Assembly (NCBI GenBank): GCA_030220185.1
Contig: JASPKZ010007796.1
Span: 124,001 to 188,000 of the forward strand
Direction of reading: 5' to 3'
Length of the DNA stretch: 64,000 nt
Source: Diploptera punctata
Taxonomy: Eukaryota; Arthropoda; Insecta; Blattodea; Blaberidae
The notes beneath the pieces are model-generated. The model saw nothing but the letters and a program-made list of their open reading frames with translations, searched no databases and was not told the origin of the DNA. The translations under genes were made by a program, and so were the position numbers. Positions 20,807 through 30,690 of this stretch are shown here, in pieces (the stretch's first letter is position 1; each line of letters opens with the position of its first letter).

Positions 20807-21129
20807 TATATAAATTATTAATCATAGTGTTAATACTCATCGTAAATGTTTTATTAAACTCATCATATCTCCTAAGGTCGTTATTGGCATCACTTGGTAG
20901 CACTGTAATCTGTACTACATCAATTTCACATTTTATTACGAATCCTGATAAACTTGTCAATAAATCCTTAACATTACTTTTGAAATTGTTTATTTTTTAT
21001 TATTTCACTCACCTCATACTTCATAATTCATAGCAGACCCTGGGTTTCTTCACATCTTTTGTGACATTCTCAATGCTGCGGAACGTTCACAACTGACGTC
21101 CAACAGCCTTCTATCCTGCAGACTGACCT

Positions 21130-21367
21130 CCGCGCCATCTGGTGGCCGACTGAAGAATTTCCAAATCAGTCCTCTTTCTTTATAACTGGGTATTTCAAAA
21201 TTCATAGTTGTATTTTCATTCTTGCATATGTAAATTTTTTCCCAAATTGTGAGTTCGTTCGGTTTTTCCAATTGTTTAAGTAATTTTGTTTTGGTTTCTA
21301 TTCTATGTTTTTCTGACCAGGCATGTGCAGCTATTGCAGATTTTTCGGTTTCTTGTATATAATACAA
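21130..21367 (-). pseudogene. GIY-YIG endonuclease C-terminal fragment (left arm)
   Basis: The minus frame lacks GIY and YIG themselves. It starts at the conserved ETEKSAIAAHAWSEKH helix and runs through TKLLKQLEKPNELTIWEKIY to RPPDGAEVSLQDRRLLDVSC. It stays open to a stop near 21050. It cannot be a complete nuclease. Confidence 0.7.
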
Positions 21368-21379
21368 GATTAAAAGAAC

Positions 21380-21705
21380 ACCTCAGAAATGTTAAAAATG
21401 GAGAAACCGAAAAATCTGTAATAGCTGCACATGCCTGGTCAGAAAAACATAGAATAGAAACCAAAACAAATTTACTTAAACAATTGGAAAAACCGAAGGA
21501 ACTCATAATTTGGGAAAAAATTTACATATGCAAGAATGAAAATACAACTATGAATTTTGAAATACCCGGTTATAAAGAAAGAGGACTAATTTGGAAATTC
21601 TTCGGTCGGCCACCAGATGGGGCGGAGGTCAGTCTGCAGGATAGAAGGCCGTTGGACGTCAGTTGTGAACGTTCCGCAGCATTGAGAATGTCACAAAAGA
21701 TGTGA
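21380..21705 (+). pseudogene. GIY-YIG endonuclease C-terminal fragment (right arm)
   Basis: The plus frame begins with TRLKEHLRNVKNGETEKSVI, so it retains the R-x-KEH element that the left arm lacks. It runs through ERGLIWKFFGRPPDGAEVSL to a TGA at 21705. The continuous frame with its partner arm differs at only a few positions. Confidence 0.7.
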
Positions 21706-21849
21706 AGAAACCCAGGGTCTGCTATGAATTATGAAGTATGAGGTGAGTGAAATAATAAAAAATAAACAATATTAAAAAACCTCATAGTGTTATTTCCTAT
21801 CTACACAACTTAATTACTTTTGAAAGTTGGAGTCTTCAATATCATAAAG

Positions 21850-22440
21850 ATCTGATCAGCCTCATGGGCTAGTGGTCACTGTTTCTGACTACTGTTTTAA
21901 TCCTGTGGTTGCCCGTGGTTTGGAATTTAGGTTAAGAACTCTCCTGGCGCTTCATTATCATTTATCACCCATCATATCATCGGGGTAACGTAACTCCACC
22001 TTTTAGGCGCCCCAACTTCAGAAATCAGTTACAATTACACCAATGCTAGGAGAGAAACCAGAAATGTTGAAATGACAATCTGGGACATTAAATAAAAAAA
22101 TATATATATCCTAAAGATTGAGAAAAAACACAGTATAAATCTAAAATAAGAGTCTTGAGTTGCTCAAAATATAAGCCTATGAAATATGTATGGCAGCTGA
22201 TATTAAATTTGATACCTGTATGGGTCGGATTATTTTAGGATGGAAAAATTCAAGGAGCAAGTCCTCTGGGAGGGACTTTAAACTGTGGGTCCGAGTCTGA
22301 AGATTTTCAAGCTCGTAAAAGATCCTTAAGCCTGAATGAAAAGGCCTCGAAGCAAAATTTACCGAATTTTCCCGTCCTGGTACTACCTTGATTTCCTAGA
22401 TGTCAGTATGAGGCAGACCACTGACCACGGACCACTCAAA
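21850..22440 (+). repeat. SINE family 1 tail and fragment of another tRNA-linked repeat
   Basis: 21920-22110 matches the family-1 SINE 3' body (AAGAACTCTCCTGGCGCTTC, ATCATATCATCGGGGTAACG, CCACCTTTTAGGCGCC) with the tRNA head replaced. 22200-22440 (GTGGGTCCGAGTCTGAAGAT, and the GGATGGAAAAATTC and CAAAATTTACCGA motifs) matches, inverted, the repeat at 48640-48870. Confidence 0.55.
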
Positions 22441-22469
22441 TGACATCTATACGAAAACAAGTGTATCTA

Positions 22470-23215
22470 AATTAGTATGTAAATTAATGAGTCATTTTTT
22501 AACATCTTACCTCATTTATATATTAAATTTGGGAATTTTTAACATTATGAGGTTCAATTAATAATAATTAAATGAGAAATTGAAAAATCAGCTATAGCAG
22601 CACATAGTTTATTAGAGCATCATAGGATTGAAAAAGAAGCAAAACTTTTAAAACATCTATCTAAACCTTTGGGATTTAACAGTTTGGGAAAAAATATATA
22701 TTCAAAAAAACCATACTAGAACTATGAACTTTGAGATTCCGGAAGAACCAAGCTTGATTACAAAGTTCTTCAAAAATACAACAGATAGCAGTTTAGGAAA
22801 TGATTCATTCAAAATAACACCAGATGGCAGTTTGAAGAGGAATTCCTTCAAAAGAACACCAGATGGCAGTCTAGATAATTACCGACAAAAAGGAGAAAAA
22901 ATTTACAGTCGTGAAAACAGCTGACGATGACGACAAAGTGTCGCTGATACTGCAGTGCTGTGTTTAAAGAAACATAGATGTATGAGGTAAGAAAAAATCA
23001 CGATTCATTTAATTATTATCTTACCTCATATTTTATGTTTCTTCAAACATGGGAACTAGTCATAATGTCGGGTGAAAATGAGAGAGATTCTTCTCTTGAA
23101 AACTAGTTCCCGTGTTTGAAGAAACAAAATATGAGGTAAGATGTTAAAAAATGACTCATTAATTTACGAATTAAGAACCTCATAATGTTATTTCCCATAT
23201 TTAACTATGAATAAA
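22470..23215. mobile_element. Nested Penelope-type foldbacks with GIY-YIG remnant
   Basis: Outer arms (AATGAGTCATTTTTTAACAT + CTTACCTCA at 22478-22515, and its inverse at 23131-23170) enclose several parts. The first is a GIY-YIG tail remnant (22575-22740: AAHSLLEHHRIEKEAKLLKH with a frameshift). The second is a stretch of three tandem TTCAAAA-ACACCAGATGGCAGT repeats (22765-22875). The third is a CTGACGA core region at 22920. The fourth is a small inner foldback (23020-23140) built on TTTCTTCAAACATGGGAACT. ACCTCATAATGTTATTTCCC closes it. Confidence 0.6.
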
Positions 23216-23344
23216 TTAGTATGGTTCAAATTCTTCCCTGTAGGGGGAGACCACCTAAATCTCTGTTAAGGGAAACATGGGCTTACAAGATACAAGATAT
23301 TCAGAATTAAAATAATTAATCGAACTATAAAAATACATGAATAC

Positions 23345-23489
23345 CTTTCCAGTTTTGTGTAGGCTTCTTCAGCGACTGCAAAGATGTGAGGATCCAGGTC
23401 ACCCATGGCTTGACCCCTATAGGCCCAAATTGTGTCACTGCCATAGATAGGCAATTCATCATAGGGATTAATAGCAACCAATACAATTC
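23345..23489 (-). CDS. didum: Myosin V motor-domain exon (pre-P-loop)
   Basis: A 145-nt exon starting with the last two bases of a Gly codon. It reads [47 protein letters not shown], and ends with AG of a split Arg codon. VAINPY and [16 protein letters not shown] are strong class V signatures. The acceptor is TATGTGTAG before GAATTG and the donor is AAAG followed by GTATTC. Confidence 0.97.
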
Positions 23490-23689
23490 CTACACATAAA
23501 CAAAATAATACAGCTAATAGTTTCCAACAAATAATAGTGTGTGAGCATGCACAGCCTTTGAAAAAAATGATGGTGCAACTCTTGATGATGGAAAGTTATA
23601 GTTTTAAAGAACAATTCACACCAGTACGTTGTTACACGATCTGACTCGTTTGAGTATAAAGCGGATGGCGCAACTTAAGTCTCTCTTTA

Positions 23690-23800
23690 TGCAGCATTCG
23701 CATCGTTAGCTTCAGTGGAGCAGATGGTAAGATGCTCTTTTTCCGACGATGCAAGATCACATTCGATTCCGGTCAGGTAGATTTTTTATTTATTATTTAA
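23690..23800 (+). repeat. tRNA-like SINE head
   Basis: GTTAGCTTCAGTGGAGCAGA followed about 45 bp later by CACATTCGATTCCGGTCAGG gives weak A- and B-box spacing. It does not fold as a tRNA. An AT microsatellite (23865-23893) follows. Confidence 0.35.
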
Positions 23801-23861
23801 TAACGTCGTTAATTTTCATAATGTCTACGTGTTACCAGGTTTCGTTATATAAATAAATTTG

Positions 23862-23889
<28 letters not shown>

Positions 23890-23892
<3 letters not shown>

Positions 23893-24170
23893 GGAAATAT
23901 ACCTGGTCGGGACAGGCTCCTGGATGAGATTTTTTCAGGGTTTTTCCTCACCTGTCAGATAAATGTCAGGAAGCTTAGGATCCAAACAGTCCCCGAAAAT
24001 CATCCGACCATCATCATCCTTATCATTATCATCGTCATTTTTTATCGGTGTGGAAAGAAACGGGAAGCTACCACACATACAGTTCCCTAGAAAAGCTGCA
24101 AAGCATAGCATGAAAATGCTATGATTTCAGTGAAAGACCTGCCCTCGGGCAGAATTATTATGGAATGGAA
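23890..24170 (+). repeat. SINE family 1 fragment with joined second body
   Basis: GGGTTTTTCCTCACCTGTCA, AACAGTCCCCGAAAATCATC, then GAAACGGGAAGCTACCACAC and AGCATAGCATGAAAATGCTA. The same combination occurs on the opposite strand inside 44334-44671. The tRNA head is truncated. Confidence 0.6.
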
Positions 24171-24389
24171 TATATGGAAATAAATAAATTAAAGGAAACA
24201 GCTCATATATATAACATGAATAACAATTGTAATGTCTCATTACTTTGTTTACAAAACACTTGGCATAATAAAATTATTTATGTCCATTAATTACTAGTAC
24301 AAAATATGTCTGATTAATTTAAATTAAGTTAATATCTGATTTTATTATGTAAGTCCTGAAGTACTGCATCGCTTCATACAGACGATTTC

Positions 24390-24480
24390 TAGGAGAGATG
24401 GTTGTGGTCTAGTGGAGGGAGTTTCTGTTTCCCGAGCATGAGGTCGCGTGTTCAATCCTGCTGTCACGCTTTTTTTTTCT
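24390..24480 (+). repeat. tRNA-like SINE head
   Basis: TGGTTGTGGTCTAGTGGAGG (A-box-like) and GCGTGTTCAATCCTGCTGTC (B-box-like), followed by a T-rich stretch. The acceptor stem does not pair, so I do not call a tRNA gene. Confidence 0.4.
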
Positions 24481-24784
24481 CATCCTTAATTCAATTAATT
24501 TTCTTTCTTTTTTTTTAATTTCTTTTGCTTCATTTTATTTTCAGTATTTACTGCACTACTTATTTACACGAAATTGTTTTCCATTGCATGACACACAACA
24601 AAATAGAACGGATTTATTTTCTCAAATAGTTGTATACTTGTGAACCAAATAGCTGATTTCTGATCATGTGCAGTGGCTTCATTCTGAGACTTGAAAATTA
24701 TCTGTGCACCATCAATTATTTCAAAGGCAGTACATATATTTTATCAATGGTTATAGAAATTTTAAAGAACTAAAGAAAGTTTCA

Positions 24785-24960
24785 TTTGAAAAATTATGCA
24801 GATGATAGTTTGATTTTTGGTAGAAATGTAAGAGAAATGGGAAATAGATTAACTGAATGTAAAAATACAGAAAAAGAGTTTGGATTAAGATTGAATTAAA
24901 AAGTACAGATGATTTTTGGTAGGAATGTAAAGAAGTAACTAATGTGAAATTACAATCGGA
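24785..24960 (+). pseudogene. LINE reverse-transcriptase fragment (YADD box)
   Basis: The plus frame reads NYADDSLIFGRNVREMGNRL and TECKNTEKEFGLRLN. YADD is the reverse-transcriptase catalytic box and the following helix matches non-LTR elements. Only about 50 codons remain before a stop. Confidence 0.65.
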
Positions 24961-24994
24961 AGTAATATTTTGAGGTCCTTCTTAATAAATAAGT

Positions 24995-25260
24995 AGTCTT
25001 TTTTCATCTTGCCTCATATTTGTCGATTTCTTTTAGGATGTGTTTTATCTTCAGTTTGTCCAGACGGATAATCTCTAAATTTCATCGGAGAACATATTGT
25101 TTAAACAACTCACCTCCATAGGATTCATGCTTCCATATGGCTGAAGATGAACATGACTATGTTTGAAATCGCGATATCATGGAAGCATGAATCCTATGAG
25201 GTGAGTTGTTTAAACAATATGTTCTCCGATGAATTTTAATGATTATACCTCATAATGTTT
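24995..25260. mobile_element. Foldback element with hammerhead-like core
   Basis: Arms 25070-25133 and 25180-25243 pair through CATCGGAGAACATATTGTTT, AAACAACTCACCTC and ATAGGATTCATGCTTCCAT. The loop contains CTGAAGA, T, GAACAT/ATGTTT, GAAAT at 25141-25169. A separate left part (25000-25065) resembles the 27600-type end (TTTTTTCATCTTGCCTCATA). The unit ends with ACCTCATAATG. Confidence 0.65.
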
Positions 25261-25509
25261 TTATTATTAATTTCATACATCTCAATGATGGATAAATCAT
25301 ATTTGAAGATAAAAATTATACGCTCAGACCGGGACTTGAACCCGGGACCCTTGGTTTTCTAGTCCAAGTGCTCTACCATCTGAGCTACCTGAGCAAGTAC
25401 CGATCTAAACGCAAATTTTTCTCTATATACGTTGTAATTCCTGCCCACCAAATGCTTTGAAGCCTTTGCTTCTATCTTTGCAAATGGCGGCTCCTATATT
25501 AAGAAGACA
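25260..25509 (-). repeat. tRNA-SINE copy (family 2), interrupted
   Basis: It has GGGACTTGAACCCGGGACCC (B-box complement) and CATCTGAGCTACCTGAGC (A-box complement), and ends in CTCCTATATTAAGAAGACA. A near-identical second copy lies at 26085-26340. The 3' end of this copy resumes at 26035 after an insertion. Confidence 0.7.
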
Positions 25510-26020
25510 GGCTGCGGAAAGGCTACTGTTTTTAACAGAGAGGAGACCCTTTAATTCCTTCCATCGAAGGCTTAAAGGAACCGACCTGGACAGTAACCTA
25601 GTGTCCAATCCCTCACCTTCTCGTGGTGCAGCTGTTAGTAATCATGCTTATGCATGATGAACGAAAGGGAAGGGCTACTCACCAACAAGCACTGGTCAGC
25701 TTGGTGAGTTTTTCTTTTTTGACCGAATTGGTATTACTTCTCCTCCCCATACCAATTCCCTCTTTCAACTTTTCTATCCAGTCTCCCTTGACTGACCTCT
25801 TGTTTCTTTCGACCCTGATGGTATTAGAGTACTCGAGGCCTAGGGGTTCATTTCTCCTTCCTTCCTATACCTACTTTCTCTCAATGGGTGACGTAACCAC
25901 CACATGTGGTGCCTACTACTAAACGGTTACAACTAGTTTATTGTACTCCTTTCTGCTAAATATTGGAGTGCAAGAGAGCGAATGATTTCATTATCAAGTG
26001 CTCGACATTAGATACCAACC
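25510..26020 (+). mobile_element. Internally deleted LINE derivative (511 bp)
   Basis: A complete insertion into a family-2 SINE with a perfect 14-bp target duplication (25496-25509 and 26021-26034, ATATTAAGAAGACA). The 5' part is non-coding and contains CTCACCTTCTCGTGGT, also present in the 5' region of the LINE at 55493-58634. The last about 80 bp match the LINE ORF2 C-terminus (TATTGGAGTGCAAGAGAGCG) seen at 100-345. No ORF body is left between these ends. Confidence 0.65.
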
Positions 26021-26084
26021 ATATTAAGAAGACATATTTGGGAATTATACATTACATTATAAATGCCAGTACGGCTTTTTTCGA

Positions 26085-26340
26085 TGTTTTTATTATTAAT
26101 TTCATACATCTCATTGATGGATAAATCATATTTGAAGAGAAAAATTATACGCTCAGACCGGGACTTGAACCTGGGACCCTTGGTTTTCTAGTCCAAGTGC
26201 TCTACCATCTGAGCTACCTGAGCAAGTACCGATCTAAACGCAAATTTTTCTCTATATACGTTGTAATTCCCGCCCACCAAATGCTTTGAAGCCTTTGCTT
26301 CTATCTTTGCAAATGGCGGCTCCTATATTAAGAAGACATA
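26085..26340 (-). repeat. tRNA-SINE copy (family 2)
   Basis: It nearly duplicates 25260-25505, including the unusual GGACTTGAACC head and TCCTATATTAAGAAGACATA end. The pair is in direct orientation. Confidence 0.7.
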
Positions 26341-26344
26341 TATA

Positions 26345-27680
26345 TATATACCTCATAATGTTTACTTCCCAACATTAATTTAATATAGGATAATCTCTAC
26401 TTTGTCAGCAGCCCTGAATGTTGACTCCTACTCCCTCTCTTTGAGGTCCAAAGAACTTGCATATCAAATCTCTCTCCCCTGGAATTTAAAAATTCATTAT
26501 TCTCTCCTAGTTCTTCTGGATGAATATCTTCTCCCATATGGTAAGTTCATATGTGTTTTCTGTTTTATTAATCTGGTGTGTACATCAATTTTATGTTTTT
26601 CTGACCAAACATGAATAACTACTGCAGATTTTTCTACTGAAGAGTGCTTCAGATAGAAAAACCAAATGAAAAGATGTACAGGAAATTCACATACCATCTA
26701 TTCATTTCATTCATAGTGTTCTGCTCAAGAGCAGGTCTTTCACTGCAAACGCAGCATTCTCCATTCTTTCCTTAACTCAGCTTTCCTTTTTGTATCTGCA
26801 TACAAACGAAGGAAAGACTCATCATGCCATGTTTGCAGCTTTACTAGGGCTATATACATGTGGTAGCTTCCCGTTTCTTTTCCACTCTCTCTTTTGCATC
26901 TTAAAATCTTAAAAGATCTTAAGAAGGTCCCGAGGGGCCCCAACTTGGAGGTGAGGAGAGTGGATTTGGCTAAGTTAGACCCTCTGGACTTCACCGAAAT
27001 TCACCCCAGAGGTTAAATATCAGTTCCATCAGGATTTTTGACCAGATCAAAGATTCCAATTAGCCTCTGCTCCCATGGGCATACAATAATTTCCAAAAGA
27101 TTTTTGAAAAATTTAATATCAGATCAGAACAAAAAAAAATGATTACAGCTTAAATAGACTAATAAAAACCAACAAAAATGAAAAAAATTGATGGCAAAAA
27201 TCAGGAATACACCAAATAAAGTGCATGGATTGTGACACGTTATACATAAGGAACTAAGAGAAATTTAACCATTAGAACTAAGAAACACATAAGGAGAAAT
27301 AGAAAAATCTGCAGTAGCTGCTCATGTTTGGTCAGAAAAACATAAAATCAATGTAAACACCAAATTATTAAAACAGTTAAAAAACACAAATGAACTCACC
27401 ATATGGGGGAAGATATACATCCAGAAGAACAAGGTGAGAATCATGAATTTTTTAATTCCTGGGAGATAGATTTGATATGCAAGTTCTTTGGACCACAAAG
27501 AGAGAGAGTAGGAATCAACAAAGGGCAGCCAACAAACTAGAGATCATCAGGCTTGACTAGCTGAAGAAAAAACATAGATGTTTTGAAAAACGTCCTAAAA
27601 GAAATCAACAATGTGAGGCAAGATGAAAAAATACTATTTATTTATTTATTAAGAAGAATCTCATAATGTTACTTCGTGTT
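26345..27680. mobile_element. Penelope-like foldback with long spacer (1.3 kb)
   Basis: The left arm (26400-26640) and right arm (27295-27540) are inverted copies sharing TTGATTCCTACTCTCTCT-like and GAACTTGCATATCAAATCT sequence. Both encode the GIY-YIG C-terminal part: EKSAVVIHVWSEKHKIDVHT on minus and EKSAVAAHVWSEKHKINVNT on plus. The right side continues to CTGAAGA..GAAAA at 27561-27589, then GAGGCAAGATG and TCTCATAATGTTACTTC. The left end is CCTCATAATGTTTACTTCCC near 26350. The spacer includes a SINE-family-1-related fragment (26710-26900, minus). Confidence 0.65.
27295..27475 (+). pseudogene. GIY-YIG endonuclease C-terminal fragment
   Basis: The plus frame reads IEKSAVAAHVWSEKHKINVN, KLLKQLKNTNELTIWGKIYI, then RIMNFLIPG. 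Upstream (about 27130-27290) a decayed stretch with CMDCDT is compatible with the GIY-CxxC-YIG part, but GIY and YIG are not intact. Confidence 0.6.
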
Positions 27681-27699
27681 GTAATTTCACGTTAGTTAA

Positions 27700-27950
27700 T
27701 ATGTTATATTTGAAGAGAAAAATTTTCTCCCAGATCAAGACTCAAACCTGGGACCTTTGGCTTTCCAGGCCAATGCTCTACAATATGTAGTATTTTCTAA
27801 GACACTTATAACACTCATTCAAAACCATAAGATAATAAATCAATGGTAAAGAGAACAATTTTTGCCTGAACCGGGAATCGAACCCCGAACCTTTAGCTTT
27901 CCGTGCTAATGCTCAGACCACTGAGCTAATCCAGGCTTCATTCCCATCCA
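27700..27950 (-). repeat. Two tRNA-like SINE heads
   Basis: 27710-27785 is a truncated family-2 head. 27866-27940, read on minus, is GCCTGGATTAGCTCAGTGGT ... GGGGTTCGATTCCCGGTTCA plus GGC. It pairs fairly well in acceptor, D, anticodon and T stems, but has C at position 33 and a GGA anticodon without the long serine variable arm. I read it as a SINE head, not a working tRNA. Confidence 0.55.
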
Positions 27951-28092
27951 AGCAAGAATCCTTCCTTTACCTTTACTCTACTGGCCCCACATTCAATTGC
28001 AATGAATCTCATCATTCACAAATACACAATGAATGGCTTCTACCTGAAGAAGACATGAAGGGACTCCACACAGCTATAGCATTATTTATTAA

Positions 28093-28290
28093 ATTAATAT
28101 TGGGAAGCTAAAGCTATTACTATGATAGAAATAAGTAAATTAATAAACACAATTAAATTATTGTAAATCAATCAAATGCCCGGTTCAGGCAAAAATTTTT
28201 CTCTTTACCATTGACTTACAATAATTTAATTGTGTTTATTAATTTACTTATTTCTATCATAGTAATAGCTTTAGCTTCCCAATATTAATT
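28093..28290. repeat. Inverted repeat flanking a SINE scrap
   Basis: About 75-bp arms (28095-28175 and 28212-28290) pair almost perfectly: TTAATATTGGGAAGCTAAAG, CTATTACTATGATAGAAATA, AGTAAATTAATAAACACAAT. The loop holds CCCGGTTCAGGC and TTTTTCTCTTTACCATTG, part of the tRNA-like SINE next door. The outer ATATTGGGAAG matches the flank of Penelope-type foldbacks. Confidence 0.7.
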
Positions 28291-28394
28291 ACATAAGATA
28301 ATAATTCTGTTTTACAATGTATAGTATAATATTGTTATAGTAAGCTACAATCCTTGCCTTGGTGGCAAAATAGGGTTTTAAAATATTTGGAGAT

Positions 28395-28560
28395 TCAATA
28401 ATAAATAATATAAACGTTGTAATTCCCACGCACCAAATGCTATGACACCTTGGCTTCTATCTTTGCAAATGGCGGCTTCTTAGTTAAGAGAACACATTTA
28501 TTGGGAATTTAAACACTACTTTATAAAGCCAGTAGGGCTTCTAACTGTATAGACATACAG
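28395..28560 (+). repeat. tRNA-SINE body fragment (family 2)
   Basis: GTTGTAATTCCCACGCACCA, CTATCTTTGCAAATGGCGGC and ATAAAGCCAGTAGGGCTTCT match the family-2 body; the tRNA head is missing. Confidence 0.6.
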
Positions 28561-28741
28561 TAAACACATTTACAGTGAGTATAATCTCTGATAGGAAAAA
28601 AGAGTTTTTTTATTTCCTGTATAATGAATTTAAGCATTTTATGAACTGTATATATATATATATCATTTCAATGATATTTTCAACTAAGTACAGTTAATTC
28701 CTGAGAATATTTTCAGTTACCTAATGACATACTCAACTCAC

Positions 28742-28910
28742 CGCAATAAGTATAAATAACATTCTGCCTGCAGAAACGAACTTGTAAATTATACAGCACA
28801 GCTGGTTCATGGAGGTATGATAGTGATGTGAGATCATTCTCCCCAATTAGGATATCTGGGTTTCGTAAGGGTGGTAGGTCATCATCTTTCTTCACGTCTA
28901 GATTATGTAC
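28742..28910 (-). CDS. didum: Myosin V motor-domain exon (N-terminal 25K)
   Basis: A 169-nt exon: [56 protein letters not shown], plus one G of the next Gly codon. [23 protein letters not shown] is nearly invariant in class V myosins and identifies the class. The acceptor is GTTTGTAG before GTACAT and the donor is TGCG followed by GTGAGT. Confidence 0.98.
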
Positions 28911-29011
28911 CTACAAACATAAATGAATGAAATACTTTAAACTTACATCAATATACATTTACTATTACATTATAAAATGACTTCTGATACACTTCTATGT
29001 AAATTTTTACA

Positions 29012-29868
29012 ATATATAGTTGGACCAACGGATCTGTGCCCCCGTAAGAAATGAGAACTAAACACTAATTCCGTTTCTCCCTCGGTGAATTATTTCCCTA
29101 CCTGCATTCTTGCCTGTCTCTATTTTCTATCTCTCTCTTTCTCCCCTCCCATTACTCATAGTTTTGAGCTTTCTTGCAGGATATTATTTGCACCCACAGT
29201 CCAGCGTTGTCAACTCAGTATCAGTATGTTATGTTATATAGTATGTGAATTGTAAATTATTATCATTAGCTAAATTCATAAGCTAAAAATTTAGAATTCA
29301 TGTATAGTATCAGTATGTTATATAATAGGTAAATAAAATTGTTAGAATGTAGTAACTTCGACATATGCCGGTCCCTAGCCCAGATGTGAAGAAAGAAGGA
29401 GGGAACATGATTGTGTATTCATACCTAAAATTTTATAATTTGTATAATTTTGTTAGGTCTTCAAGATTACGTTCCAAATCTAACCAAATAAGACGAGGTG
29501 AAGGAGAAATATTTATGACGAAACATTTATTTTTAAAAAAAACTATGTAAATTCCCTTCACGTAATGTCCATTTAACCAAACAAATATCCACTATTATAA
29601 TTATATCCATTAATCGTAGAAATCAATCAGTGCCATTAGACCTACTTAAATTAAATATGAAGAAGTAATAATTAACCTTACAATATTCAAGAGCCTGACA
29701 CCGGGGGAAGTTTGGCAACATTCCTACTCGGTCAGTTACAGTGGCTTCTATTTGATGTGTAGTGGGAGGGGAGCGCAGTGGAATGGTGTCAGAACTGACG
29801 TGTAATTTTCGAAGAACGATGCCAGCGCTACAGGGGTGCAGATCCGTTGGTCTGACTATATATAGGCC
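29012..29868. mobile_element. Unclassified element with terminal inverted repeats
   Basis: Ends of about 30 bp are inverted: TATATAGTTGGACCAACGGA on the left, and the complement TATATAGTCAGACCAACGGA on the right. Both continue into a C-rich stretch ending GTA. The 860-bp interior has only short frames (29365-29550 plus; 29623-29907 minus) with no motif I recognise. It looks like a non-autonomous DNA transposon. The superfamily is unclear because target duplication and repeat end merge in TATATA. Confidence 0.5.
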
Positions 29869-29929
29869 TATGTAATGTAGAATGAACAAATAAAATAGTA
29901 GATACACATAGGACTACTTAGTAAAAGTA

Positions 29930-30690
29930 ACAAGGGAACCACCAAGAACAATAATCCCATGTTGAAAGTTATCATTCAAACTTAAAATATTAGATTATTA
30001 ACTCCATTCTTACATTCCTATACAGTATTTTGCATTTCCCTCCCTTTTATAACACTGAGCAACAAAGAAGAAACTTTTTTTGTCTCAGAAAGAAAAATAT
30101 GTGATTCTGATAGTATTTTTTCTCCTGAATTCAAATATGATATCGGTTTTTCTCCATCACACAAGGTTTATGAAAGATTCCATCCTTTTAGCTGGGAACC
30201 AAGCATTTCAGACTGGATTTTTGATAACTTTAAATCTCATATGAGATTGTTAAGATCTTCTTGAGTCAATAAATGAGGCTCAGATGAACAGCTTTGTTCA
30301 AAAGTTGTATCACCAAAATCTGTTTCTTCTTCTTCCTTACTTCCTTCAGAATCTTAGCTCTCTTCATCTAATGTCACATGTTCTGGAGGTTTTGGTATGG
30401 GCAATTTTTCGCAGCGTGGAACTGGTCTCATTGCAGATTGCAAATCCCTTTAATGTTTGTTAAGCAGAAAATAATTATTTAAATCCATTACTTGAAATAA
30501 AAAAAAAAACTGTGGGTGATGGAGAAATTCCAAATACATATTTGAAAACACGATAAAAAACTGCATTAAGTACAAATGTTGGTACTCTTGAGACAAAAAT
30601 CATGTTGACCAGTGTAATTTGTTGCCCAAATGGAAATTGATAAATGCAAAAATTACAAGATTTCAATGTTATAATTAAATTGTAACATTC
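29930..30690. repeat. Penelope-type fragment and unassigned intron
   Basis: 30060-30185 is an inverted copy of 19330-19430 (AGAAAGAAAAATATGTGATT, CTCCTGAATTCAAATATGAT, ATCGGTTTTTCTCCATCACA). The remainder has no recognisable feature apart from a run of A near 30505. Confidence 0.4.

Larger units (their letters stand above)
20995..21800. mobile_element. Penelope-like palindrome with GIY-YIG fragment in both arms
   Basis: A near-perfect inverted repeat of about 350-bp arms (about 21003-21352 and 21393-21750) separated by about 40 bp. Each arm, read outward, encodes the GIY-YIG domain C-terminal part: EKSAIAAHAWSEKHRIETKT on minus, and NVKNGETEKSVIAAHAWSEK on plus. Both then give LTIWEKIYICKNENTTMNFE or the close variant with LIIWEKIY. 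The outer ends carry ATGAGGTGAG, and CCTCATAGTGTTATTTCC follows. Arm divergence is only a few percent, so the structure is comparatively young. No reverse transcriptase is present. Confidence 0.8.

Noticed and set aside
27866..27940. Possible genuine tRNA gene
   Set aside because: It folds fairly well, but has C at position 33, a GGA anticodon without a serine-type variable arm, and the same downstream sequence as tRNA-derived SINE fragments nearby.
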